Shown here: piece after piece, positions 37,139 through 50,300 of the stretch
Layout of the letters: every line of letters begins with the position of its first letter
Position numbering within the stretch: the first letter of the stretch is position 1
DNA from: Rachycentron canadum
Taxonomy: Eukaryota; Chordata; Actinopteri; Carangiformes; Rachycentridae
NCBI GenBank assembly: GCA_038496675.1
Contig: CM076650.1
Location: 11,711,967 to 11,775,966, forward strand
Direction: 5' to 3'
Length of the DNA: 64,000 bases
The notes under the pieces: generated by a model
What the model saw: only the letters and a program-made list of their open reading frames with translations
What the model was told of the DNA's origin: nothing
The model's database searches: none
Position numbers and translations under genes: made by a program

Positions 37139-40100
37139 GGTGCAATGTCGTCAATAGAGCTGCATAAGGACGAGCGGGCACAAGAATGAGAAGATCAGTT
37201 TCAGGAGAGAGAACAGACTCTTGATGAGCCATTAACCTGCTGTCGGTGAAGTAAAATGGCTGCGGGACGTGGTTTAATTTACCCTTTTATAAAGAGGTCG
37301 TTGAATTGATGAGCCACAGGAAAAGAGTTACACCCCTGGTTTGGTGTGTTAGCAATGCTGACGGTGAACAGGTTGAGTGAGGAACTGGGAGAGCGGTCAA
37401 TAGCTCCAATCAATCTCAGCTTTCAGAGCATCACCGCTACACTCGTGGTCAAATCTATGAAACTAATAATATAGATTTGGGCAGGCCTCTCGTGAAGGAA
37501 TGCTCCAATTTGAAGAGGAAATCATTTGGAATCTGTTCTGAAGCCCTCTTATTTGTTTTGTTTTTTTTTTTTTTTGAAAAGTTGTTATTGAAAGTGGAGA
37601 TCTATTTGGCGCAGTATTCTAAATGATTTCCATTTTTGCAGAACGTTTTATTTTGTAAGCAGTGCTTCCATTTATCTATCTTTGGGCTGAGTCTCCTCAC
37701 CATTGAGTTTAAGATCTCTCTTTAAAAATATCCATCAGTGGGTACAAAGAGTCAATTTTCACTTTGAAATAAGCTGCCAGAGAATTCTATGTGCTTTCCT
37801 CGGCATCCGTTACTGTAGCTCTATGGATGATAAATTTTAGATTAATAGACAAAAAGATGGCTTACGAAGATCTCTCCATCAATGAAAAAGAAGAGAAAAA
37901 TTGAAAATTATGGCCTGCTCTGTGTGTACATATATCCAGGCCTTCTATGGGATTGCAGGTTGTCTGCTGATCCATTTCATATAAACAGACCTATAATGGG
38001 ATTAAAATTGGAATTTGTTATGGGGGTATGACCATATGTGTGCACATGCACCACAAAATCAGATTGATATTATTTGATGAAGTGTAAATAAAACTGCGAC
38101 AACCATGTGGTCTACACCCTAAATGGGCTGCAGACCTTCTGGCAGCTATCCACCTCCTGACATATCTTGTGGCGTTCCAAGGGATAAGAGAAGCCCAACC
38201 ATTTTAATGAATGTTGGGGCACAGACATTTTCAATTTAATAGCGGTGTCACCAGTGCATTAATTTCCGAGAAACCTCTCTCTCACTCTGCATGTTTATGC
38301 TCCAGACAGGACTTGACTTCTCTTAGAAATCCCTATAACTTTGCTTAACACCTGAGAATCTATTTTCCAAAAGATTGCAGAGCTCTCTTACTTCATTTTC
38401 CCCATACATTAATGGTAAAAGTCTTAGTACATGTGTTTTTATCCAACATCTTATAATGGGACCGGCACCTTCATAGAACATCGGATATCTTACCCTCTGC
38501 CTGGTGTAATGCTGTAGTTTTATGACATTTAAAGCACCTTGCTGCACAGCCTCACATGCAGTTTTTTAAAATGAACCGCTGTCTGGGTTCCTGCTCATGG
38601 GACCGAAAAGATCTAGCTGCCTTTTTTTTTTTTTCAGATTGACTGATTGAAATAGTCTAATGTCTCTTGAATCGCAGAGACTCAGACAGATCTTTGAGCT
38701 CCTCAAGTGTGTCCATCATCAGCCCAGAGGTTTTTAACAGAATCAATTGAACTCAGATTTGATGATAACCTCTCAAACATTCAAATGTCACAGGAATTTC
38801 AGTTGTCATCTTTACTTGCAGCTGCAACGTGATTGTAGAGTACAGCGTACATCTTCCAAAGAGTATTTACAGTTCTAAAAGATGAAGCCACCCACCTCAT
38901 CCCCAACACTCAACCAATCCTTCTCAGACACACACCTACTTCAATGACTACAATGTCAAGCTCCCATTAGGTATTTGGTGACTGACTATACAGGCAGTAT
39001 AACTCAAGAAAAGCTTTGAGGCGATTGGTCTCTTAGCAGGGCTCAACTGTATCTGATAAAGACAACTCCGACCCGTGGTTCAGATAATGCCAATCTATGA
39101 CAGAGACTCCATCTATGCTATGTTTCAGCCGGCAGTTCAGCAGTTCATGAACGACCCCACCTGCGTAATAAGTGTATTCACCAGCTCAAGAAGACCCAAG
39201 AAGAAAATCAACGGCTCTACACAGTGAGACAAGACCTTTTGCCTAAGAAGTGCTTTCATCTATAATAACAGTGAACCTAGGTCGGGTCACTCTGACTTGC
39301 CACATTTTTTTTTTCACATAAAATGTACAATGTATGTAGCATATCACTTTTGAAATGAAATACACGGCCAACATTTGCATCATTTATCATCCATCTATTA
39401 GTCCTGGGTGATCAGGATACTGTTCTAAAGATGCTTAGGTGAGGCTAAGATTTCAGGTCATCATTTAAGAAAGCTTGATTCCAGAGCTTTTCATCTTGTA
39501 CTTACAGGATGTAAATTGTGACTTTGTGAGACTCGTTTATTTTCTTTCTCAGAGATTTCATTTGCTTCATGTTGTTGGACCCATATGGGTCTATAGTTCT
39601 GCCAATAACTAGAGAACCTTAGTTTTCTTGTTCTTAATGCCAAGCGGTGACCCTGCTTCCGTGAATGATTTGCATCCCAATTTTGTATTTGTAACTATAA
39701 GAAATGGGTAAGTCGAATTGATTTTTATTCCAGCAGTCAGGTAGGTTCTCACTTTTACGCCTACACTGCTCCTCTCTCCTGTCCAAGCTGTTCAGCTCCT
39801 CTCTCAACAGCAGCACTGTTTGGCGAAACTGCATTTAAATAAGGGAAATTGTCTGAAGAAAAAGAAAAATCTTAATATTAAGTGAAAGCACCGAGGGCAG
39901 GAGATGATGATCTGACAACAGATTGAAAATGCGTCAAGGGACAAAAAAACTAGCTTGCCAATTCAGTCTAGTACTTTTATATTGATTAATGAAGTCATGA
40001 TTGGATTATTAAGTGCACATACTACAAAAGATAGAAATATCTTTGCCACATGTCCACAACTAAAAGAGAGCAGCGATCCAGCTTTTAAGTGTTCTCCTCT

Positions 40101-43100
40101 ATACTGCAGCCATTTCTACACATAACTTTAACCTCTGAAACTTCTACATTTATGTAACTTACAAATATTACTGTAAAAAAGCTTAATAAACTTGAAGGCC
40201 CTATATATAGCTAGGCAAACTAGCCTGAATTATCTGCCCATGTTGTAATTTGATTTAATTAGAGCAAACTAGAGCTCACCAGCTGGCTGAATGCAACAGC
40301 TGACCCCTGAAGATCAACTGCTATCTGCTGCAGACTTAAAGTTAAAGTTAGAGTATCATTTTGTACAACTGAATCGTTGTCTAAGCAGACCTACTTCTCT
40401 GCCATCTGTGGGGAGAGTTGCTGATCTGCTAGGTAACATTTAAATAAACCCACTGGGAAACCAGGTGAAAGATCTGATGTTTCCAAGTTCTGAAGTCACC
40501 ACCTATGTTGTCTAGAGCTACAAAGAAAATGTGTCATTGTCTCTGTTTGAATTATTAAGTCCAAGTAAAGTGTAAAAATATAAGTTTGGCATCCCCTAAA
40601 CGGGCCTATGTACTTATGCCCTCACCCATCCTGGCATTTATACAGTCTTATACTGTACCTACCTCTCCATTTTAGAGCTGCAGAAACCTTTTGGACAAAT
40701 CTCCCAAGGTCCTAAAAAACACTGAAAGGAATTCTACTAAATTATTTTCTTTTTGGTTTGACATCTTTCTAACTGGGGGGTAGTATACAAGACAATGTAT
40801 GTATGTGTGTGTATACTGTGCTTATGAGATCAGGATAAGGCACGGTAACACTCTATATCCTTCACTGAGTGTATAATAAAGACAGACAGACAGATTAATT
40901 GAAGGTTCATAACATGCAAGAACAGAAGGTTTTGGCCTGATGGGTAATAACTCCAGTGGCTTCATGATTCCCTATGAGTCCCTTTAGAGAGTTAGCATTT
41001 CCTGCTCCCCTGCTAAGGAAGCAGAAAATGAGAAGTGATCTATATGGAGAAGGACAATCACACAGGGCACATCATAATTATTACATATGATATATGAAGA
41101 TTGGAGGACATAAATTACGATGGTAACACTTTTGACCAAAGCTGACATGCTAAGTAGGCTACTGTAAATGGCCGATAACTAAGAGACATCATTTTTGATT
41201 GGTGGGAGAAACAGTAATAGATTTGTTCTGTAAATGTGTATACACAGACGTTCACACGTTTTCCAGACTATTCCAGTGGTGTTTATCAGGCCAAACTATA
41301 ACTACAGAGTGACCGTATTACCCAGCTGTAAATTACTGTTTGCAGTGATGTCCTCATTGATTAATCTGAAGTAGAGGTCGAACACTTTGGTGCAAATTTA
41401 ATATAATGTTATGAATTGTTAAAGAACACGACACTGAGTTCAAGGTCATCTTCTAATCATTTCCTTACCGGATTTTCAGAAATTATTTTGTCCTCAGAAC
41501 CCATAGTGAATATTAATCATCTTATGACTAATGAGATAAAATCCCTTTTATGTATAGTCTCAACATTAGAGACAAAATGGGACATGCCTGGACGTCCTGC
41601 AATGTGAACACTATATTGTTCATATCATGGAAAATGAAGATGATACATGAATCAGAGGTTGAAAAGGCACCATGAGACATCTTAAGTGATATATCTAAGC
41701 CCTCATGGACATATGACATAATTAAGGATTTATGCTGGGCTATATATCACATTACCATAGGAAGTCTACTTATTTAAAGCACGGAAGCTTGGTGTTATGT
41801 CAAGTCTTATTCCTCTTTTACTTTCCCTTTTGTCACATTTAATCTTGTGTAATCCACTTAGTGTCATATCTGCAAAACAGGAATTCCACTGCTTCTTGCC
41901 ATGTAGTACCTTTACAGGCGCTATCCCAGCTTTTAGTGGGAATGCTGACGCTTGTTTTTGTCTCAGAGCTAAGCTTATCTCCGCGGCAATTTGCTTGGCC
42001 AAGGTTTGGTGAAATGTGTCACACAAACATTGCCACCAATTGATGCATTCTCTGAGAGATAATGGACCCTTGAGTTGACTCCCCTAAGCCTGCGGGTGAG
42101 GGTTGGGGGCAGTCTTTTGTGAATACATGCTTGATGCTGCTATAATTTCCATTTGTTTATCTCTCTTTTCCCCTTTTAGGGACAGTGGAGATGTAACACA
42201 AAGAATATAAATGTCATCTTGAGGTAAAAAGATTGGCTGATTGCATCCCAGGGCACAGCTGTAATTCTTTAGAAAAGGGCTGATGACCAATTCCCCTCTG
42301 AGACACGTGGACTGAGTCACAAGGAAATTAACAAAGGCGCCACGAGGGAAAACTGCCAAAGATGTCAGCGTTATTATTAGAATCAAAGTTACACAAATTA
42401 TTCATATATGAACTGTATATAAGCGAAGAATGTATTCTTTTTTCCATTGCATTGAGCTGGTTTAAAATATTTGTTTGAATTCATGATCTGTCCTCTATAA
42501 AAACACTTCACAGCAAAATGTAGTATCATCCAGCAATCAGCTCCAGGTGGACAGTTTACTACCTTTTGGGGTTATGAGCAGAGAAGAGTTTAGTGCACAC
42601 AGATTAATCACACATTTGCCTGTAATATTGGTTGCTGTAATGTTAATACTAATAACTGAACAGTTTGGTATACAACACAGTACCACAGTGCTGCCAAATA
42701 AGTAATTATCCTACAGCACAGGTTGGTGCCATGTTGCAACCTTCCATTGACTGGGACTTACTGGTTTTGGTCTGTAGCAGTATTGATCAGACCATTGTAT
42801 ACCAAGGTTTCATCACTTTAAGTCTACCCACAATACACTGCTGTCAGTGATTACTGCAAATGTCACATTATTATTATTATTTAACAGGATTGCCAGTCCT
42901 CACAGCCACAGCTGAATATTTCTGGACTGGGGAACTTTTTCTCCAGCACCTTCTTACACCAATTCAATGTAAGAGTTAGAATGGCAGTGACAAAGACAAA
43001 GCTGCCTACAGGTATGGCCTTGGTTGAAAACTAGGAACTTGTTCTCAGCAGTTAAGATGGGAACATTTGTTGCCTTAGTTGAAGTTTTGTCTTCGCATTT

Positions 43101-43861
43101 TGTCCGTCTGAATATTTAGACTATAATTACAAGCATTTTGTACTCATCATCTTGAGTCAATGAGGTTACATATTTCATATATTTTCCATAACTTACATAT
43201 CATAAACACAGAGCTGTCTGGCCTTTCTTTTTGAGGTGCACTGCTTATCAGCAGTCAGTTTTCACTGAAATCAAGGTAAAAGGCAACTGTACAGTAACTA
43301 AGCTACCATGCCCTTCCAAACAAATTGTGCAAGGGAAATGTGTTGACATGGTTTTATCTTTTTCAGGGTGAAGATATTTGGGGAATTTGTAAGTAAAGAC
43401 CATGGAGAACAAGACATGATATTAATTACATACGAATGTGAGAAATCTGAAATGTAACCATCCAATTAAATATCTATGCGAATGTTTCTACAACAGTCAG
43501 GGTTTTTTTTCCCCCCGTCTTTCCAATGTGCAGAGCAACTTGTTATTGGGACACAGTTGCCTTCAGCATCTCTCCTTGAAACACCTCTACGTCTCTATTT
43601 GCGGTGCAGGTTGCATGCAATCATTAACTAACACTTCTTTACAAATCACATACTGATGCTGTGGCAAGTCCCTTGAGCCAGTCCAAATAAACCCAGCTCA
43701 AGGTACTGTTTATCATATTTCCACTGTTTTGGTTTAGCCCCTGTAGTTTCAGGCTGTGATGCCCTTTGTATCTGAAAATCCCTTCATTTTTCTACTTTCC
43801 TACCTCATTTCTTCCAAATCCCCCTTCAACTCACCAGCACCCCCCAGCCACCCCCCCCCCC

Positions 43862-44256
43862 CACACACACACACACACACNNNNNNNNNNNNNNNNNNNN
43901 NNNNNNNNNNNNNNNNNNNNNNNNNNNNNNNNNNNNNNNNNNNNNNNNNNNNNNNNNNNNNNNNNNNNNNNNNNNNNNNNNNNNNNNNNNNNNNNNNNNN
44001 NNNNNNNNNNNNNNNNNNNNNNNNNNNNNNNNNNNNNNNNNNNNNNNNNNNNNNNNNNNNNNNNNNNNNNNNNNNNNNNNNNNNNNNNNNNNNNNNNNNN
44101 NNNNNNNNNNNNNNNNNNNNNNNNNNNNNNNNNNNNNNNNNNNNNNNNNNNNNNNNNNNNNNNNNNNNNNNNNNNNNNNNNNNNNNNNNNNNNNNNNNNN
44201 NNNNNNNNNNNNNNNNNNNNNNNNNNNNNNNNNNNNNNNNNNNNNNNNNNNNNNNN

Positions 44257-44300
<44 letters not shown>
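43862..44300. repeat. CA microsatellite containing the second assembly gap
   Basis: A CA array on both sides of the unknown bases, flanked by C-runs (43850-43862 and about 44301-44312). Confidence 0.93.
43881..44256. other. Assembly gap (376 N) inside a CA repeat
   Basis: AC dinucleotides border the gap on both sides (43862-43880 and 44257-44300), with short C-runs outside them. The missing sequence is probably more CA repeat. Confidence 0.97.
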
Positions 44301-44302
<2 letters not shown>

Positions 44303-44862
44303 CACCCCCCCCACAATTTTAAAAGATGAATCTTAATGCTGCAGCGTTCAGAACTAAATTAGCAGAAATAATTTGCACTTAAATACAATCGTAGGACCAG
44401 GTCAGTGATTAAACATGACTTTCTTTATTTTCTTTATAAATCCAATTATATCTTATGTCATATATGCACATATTTAAGAAATGCTTGACTGACCTGAGAG
44501 AAAGATTTCCTTATTCCCCAGTGGTATGAGAAAGGCACCTGGTTTCTGGGGATATCAGGCATATTATACTCTCTCAACCTCAGTCTCTGACCAACCACCA
44601 TCTTTACCAGTTTGTCCAGTCCATTTTGTAATGATGAAGCTCACTTTGCTTTTTACAAACTATACTTTAAAAACCTCTATTGTACGGTTCTTCTGAACTT
44701 TGCCTCTTCACATTTCTGTCTCTGAAGTCGGACAGACTGAAATGACTGTACACTTTCTGTTCTGACAAGCCCTGCAATGTGTAAGAAGCTTGGATCTGTG
44801 TCCACTAGACACTTTTGATGGGCAGAAAAGTGTTAAAAGGCATAAGGAACAAGCACCTGGAC

Positions 44863-44895
44863 AAAAAAAAAAAATATATATATATATATATATAT
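44863..44895. repeat. A-run passing into TA microsatellite
   Basis: About 12 A followed by about 10-11 TA units. Confidence 0.93.
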
Positions 44896-47254
44896 CACTC
44901 AGAGGCTTTTTCAGGTGCTGGGTAACGTCTTCTAGTGTCAGCTAGCTGGTTGTTTAAGGCTACTTTTCGCTAAAATCCCACTGGGAGACAGAAGGAATAC
45001 AGAAACGTATATGTGATACTACACACACACAGACACACACATATATAAACTTACTGCCAATTCTGTGTCCACCCAATGTGCTCCCATCAAACAGTCGTTC
45101 TCTCTTTGTTGTGCTAATTTGAGATTTTCTTTCAGTTTCTCCATGATAAACAATGACATTAACTCTTATCTCCTCTAGCGTCACTGGCCGGTTCAAGAGA
45201 AGTGACAGTGATAAGACCAGCCTCTCTCTCGCAAACACACAGCTGAGGTAACCACAAAAAAAAAAAAAAGACGAAAAAAGGGGTTTTAGGAAAAGCATGA
45301 TTTCACCACTATTTTTCAAATACAATAAAAGTCAAGAAGAAGCCTGTTGTTTTGCTAAGTGTGAATTCCTTAGATGAACAACGGCAGTGCATTCTGATTG
45401 TTATTTACAAGATATTTTTAAAAAAGTAGAATTTGGATAGATGCCTTTTTCACTCATGCTGATACAGTTACTGTAGAATAATTGAATATTGACTTAAAAC
45501 ATTTCTTTTGCCAATTGAATGCTTTTATCTACTTTAATGTACTTTTAAAATACTGATTTACACATACATTGTGTGAAAACTACCAAGTTTGAACTGTTCT
45601 ACGATTTGCCTGTATTTGGTTATGTGCCAATGCCTGAACTCAATAGTAATTATAATGGCCAGGTAATTAAATAAACAAAATACCTGTGAAAGTGGGTAGA
45701 ATCAGGGGATTGAATGTTTTATGAGGGCAAAGTGCAAAGATTTGCACTCACTCTGGCTTTGTTGCAAAAATCCAAATGACAGAAACTGATAGTGAGACAG
45801 TGTTTGAATATCTGCATCCTTTTCTATCTTTCTGCCATTTTTTGGCAATGAGCTGAAAATAACTCCAAAAGGGGAGCGCCGAAGGTGGATTATTAGGTGG
45901 ATGTGATGTATCTTTCTATGCACTTCTGTGACTTCATCTTCCAAAGGCAGATTTCCTCTGAGGCTAATATCTTTGTATGAAAAGAGAGGATTAATGTTGG
46001 CCTATAGGTTCGGGTCATCACAAATAGATCTGTTCCAACAGTGATCCATCCACTTTCCAGTTAACTGTCCGGTAAAGTGCTTAATGCAGTGACCACTGAG
46101 AATAATATTTACTGCTGCAGTCCGTCTCATGTCGCTGAGCCCTGAAGGCCAATTCAGTATTGGTTACATTCAACTCTGTATTGATTATGCATAATCACTG
46201 AAGGTATGTCTTTCCCCTTGACTCTGCTTATGTCCAAAGTAAGGTCACTGCTGTAAATCCAAAGTAAGAAAAGCTAATGAACTGACGAAGGTAAAGTGAT
46301 CAGCCCAACTTAATGTGGTTACAGTATGTATGGGAAAAGTGGATTAATAGCCTGGTGGATTCAGCTCTTACTGCAGCTTTTGTGTCAAAAAATATATATT
46401 ATGAATTAAGTTATCAAGACAAAAGAAGATAGGTGCAAGTGAAAGAATGCAAAGTAGGGTATAGAGAGACTCACAAATGACTCAAATAAATGCAAGAGCA
46501 AAAGCCCTACAAGGGGGGTTAATTACAATCAAAACAACATACAAAGACAATACATAACATCGCTTGTAGAGCAGTAATAGGAGACAAGCAACTGCATCAA
46601 GCAAAGTACCTTACACACATTTCACACATTAAAGACTTGTGTACCCATTAAGCAATTCTCCTCTTGATTAGAAAAAGCATTTCAGAGATAAAGCCCTGTT
46701 AGAGATGAAGAGATATGAAGAGTGTCCTTCATAACAACACAGCTGTTCAAGAGAAACGCTTGAACATGGAGTCAAGGTCAGAGGAAAACCTCATTCTGAC
46801 ATTAGAATAGTGATGGAGCGTAACGTCCTTTAGACGTCCAAGAACTGCTGGCACGTATAGATTCTCACTGCAGTGGCAATAAAGAGGAACTATGGTAACT
46901 TTAAAAGATTGGATATTCATCTTGTGTTTGAATTAACAAGAGCATAACAGTGTGGGCAGCACTAAGAGCTGAGGCTGCAGCATCAAGAGCTAGATGTAAG
47001 GAAGTAAAAACTGGAGAGCGGTGATACGTCTGTTCTGAATGGGTAACATATGTACGCAGACGTAAAAATACAGTGTGGTGGGGAAGGGGATTAATGGTGA
47101 GTTAAGCTAGCTCTAGCATTGGTAAAGATAGAGCAGGATTTTTTTTTTTTTTAAATTGCATTCAGACTGAGATCCTTATTCAATCTATAACACAATGCAG
47201 CACATACATTAGATCACATAAAACAAAATGATACAAAAAAGGAGATACAGATAA

Positions 47255-47307
47255 TGACAAAGACACTTAACTCACCACATACATTGACAAAGACACATAA
47301 CTCACCA
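47255..47307. repeat. 30-bp tandem duplication
   Basis: TGACAAAGACACTTAACTCA recurs 30 bp later as TGACAAAGACACATAACTCA; the second copy is partial (23 bp). Confidence 0.93.
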
Positions 47308-50300
47308 ACCGAAGCCAACTCTATCTGCATATCAACACTTTGATATAAGGTATCAACAGCATTAATCTTGAACATTTCAAATAACTTTTAAAAAATAAAC
47401 TACATTATAATATGGGAAGCTTACGTGTTTTCTTGGAGGAAAACTCTACTGCAGTGATTGTGTTGTAAAACCTGATCCAAAATAGATCAGTAATTAAATA
47501 CACCACTTCTAACCAATCCTCAGATCCTGTGAACATCTGCAGTCTGTCGAAGTAATTGTATTGCAAATAGTGAATTATGCAGAGGCGATGGGCAGCAGCG
47601 TATAAGCACCATAATCACTCATCTGTGTGCATATACTTGTGTTGTGATGGTCAATGGACTCTGCTAGAAATGTGAGCATGTGGTGATGATTAAATGCAGT
47701 GTGATGAAAAGTTCACTGCGTTTGGATGAGATGTCTGAATTCATACGCCTAAATTCCCTTTTTTTTTTCATGAACTATGAATTGATTAATGAGAGAGAGA
47801 AGAAATGTGGGAACGAGTGAGCGACATGAGAAGACATGGACCGGTCAAGTTTTATGTTTGAGTGTTTCAGGTTATAGCTTCTATTTAAGATAATAGGTCA
47901 TACTGGTGGATTTGCTAATATAAAAACATAATAATAGAAATAATATTAATGGAGCAGGACATTTCGTTTTATTAAAGGTCTAATGTTCAACTTATGATAT
48001 TGCTGTAGCAAATCATTCAAATATCATTTGAGTAGATAATTTCTCATTTGTCTTGGGAAATAGAATAATATATCTATTAACAGTTGGTAGAATTGAGCTG
48101 CTTGACTTGAAATATTGATAATTGCTGTGATACTTCTCTGCCAAATGATCTAGACTATACTTAAAAACATGGGAAATAGATGAGCCTGAATATTGAAGAT
48201 TTACGAGAGTATGTCTCTGTTGATTTAAAATATAAAATAGTACAGAGGCTGACATTTAAACTGAGATGGGAAACATTTTAATGAATTATTTTCCTTTTGC
48301 TAATGAATTAATGTCAATTACCCTACAGAAACACCTGTCAAAGGGGGCTCTTGTTGTAGATAGGGAAGTTATTTCTGCTGAGTTAGGATTAGGTACTTCT
48401 CATTAAAGTCAGTCTTGGGAGTTAATTAGTACAATCCTGTGTTAATAGAGCAATGATACAAGGAAAACCACAATTTTACCTCTAAAACCCTGAGGAGTAA
48501 CTAGCTCTGCTCTGATCTCTTACTTTTAAAATACCCCCCCTGCTTCTTACTGCTTTTTCTTACAAATAGAGAGAGCTGAAATGAGCCAACCTCTGTAAGG
48601 AGTTCAGTTAAAATATCCTTATTACAGAGAAAGAAACATTGTCAGAAGTCACATATCATGGAAAATATAGGTGCAGTCTTCTCTCTGCCCGCTAAAGTGA
48701 CCTCTTGTACTGTGTGCTTATAAATGTGTGTTAGTGCATGAGTGTAAATGTCAAAAGTTGAAAGTGAATAGGCACACATATTGAATGTGCAGCTATTTGC
48801 ATACAGAGCTAAACAAGAAGGCATGACCAACAGTAGTGCAAAATTTAATTTGGGCATCATAGGGAAAATTTCCCTGACTATGGTAAGATCGTTGCATTAA
48901 ATTTCACAGAGCCATTACACGTCATTAAGCCAATGATATACCCAGCTTAATAATTACTGGTTACTGTTGCTGGTCAAGATGGTGTAATGAGTTTGATTTG
49001 ATTTGGAGTGCCCTCCGGGTGGTCTTAGCTCTTAGCTGAGGTGAGCAGAGAACAAATGGTGGAGAAAAGAGATACACTGTAGAGACAAACGGAAACAAAA
49101 TGAAGGAGGACACTCTTTCCTGTGATGGCGTTGATCGTGTCCAAACTCCAGGCTAACGGCTTAAGACAGCTCTTCCCAGCATCAGGGGAGATGACTGCAC
49201 TGACATTGATCTTGATGTTAATTAGTCTAATATATTAGAAGATTGTGATGGTGGTGGCGATGATGACTGTGTCTATGATGGCGCAAATAATTGTAATGAC
49301 AGCAATGACAATGATATTGCCAAGTATACAGGACTGCCTTGAGTGTGTTAGCTGCATCTCGCCCTAACAAAGGGGCAACACCCTACACTACACATAGGAA
49401 CCACAGCAATGTAATGTTGCTGTGGTCTTGGAGTTGTCAATATCTTACTTCTTCAGAGGAATTATGTTGTGTGCAAACCTGCAAAATAGTGCTTCAACCA
49501 ACACCTGGTCACATTCTTATTTCAACACTTACTAATCTACAGTTTTATTTCTATAGCACTGTCGTATTTGCATAAATAAAAGCATCATTAAACATGCCAA
49601 CATTAAATTCAAGAAAGTCCACAGTATTAAAACAGTCTAATGAGGCAACCACCTGGTAATAGTGATTCTCCTTTAATAAGTTTGTTGAAAAAAATTTAAT
49701 TTTGATGTATGAGCGCTCAGTTCATGTCCAGCCACGCTTATTACTCATTTCCGTCACTTGGCCAAAAAGACTCTCTAACTATGATTTTACAATCACGACA
49801 GGAGATCTGTAATGGGAGCAAATTGACAAAGCACCTAATCATTTAAGGCTATAATTGCATGCATGTGCTGCTCAGCCAGTTACTGTATGATGAACTTATT
49901 TAACACTACAGAGCTGTGCCTTATGAAAGGGCAGGGTCGGCAACATGTGTCTTCGTTGACTCGGCACATGTACCAACAAGCTTTTATTTGAAAGATGCCT
50001 CAGCTAGTAAAAGCCATCTACTGGCTTAGGGAATAAAACAAGTTTACTACAAACCCTACCATGACTCAGATGTTTTGCCAATAATGTTGTGTTAAAACCC
50101 AAGATAACTGCAAACCTTCGTGCAACAGGTGAGTCAGAGTGGCATGAGGCAACGGAGGGAATGTTTCTGAGTGTTAACATGAGCCTGCTAGGCCCTGATT
50201 GACACTGAAACAGTCTCTGCAGTACCTTAATACATTAAATCTCTTTCTCTACAAGATTCTCAGTCTCTGCTCTGTTGCCCAAGAATTAAGCACAGATCTG

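Noticed and set aside
36778..37232. Cys-Val or His-Thr rich open frames
   Set aside because: These are translations of a CA microsatellite. The same applies near 18080, 20631, 23624 and 43800-44330.
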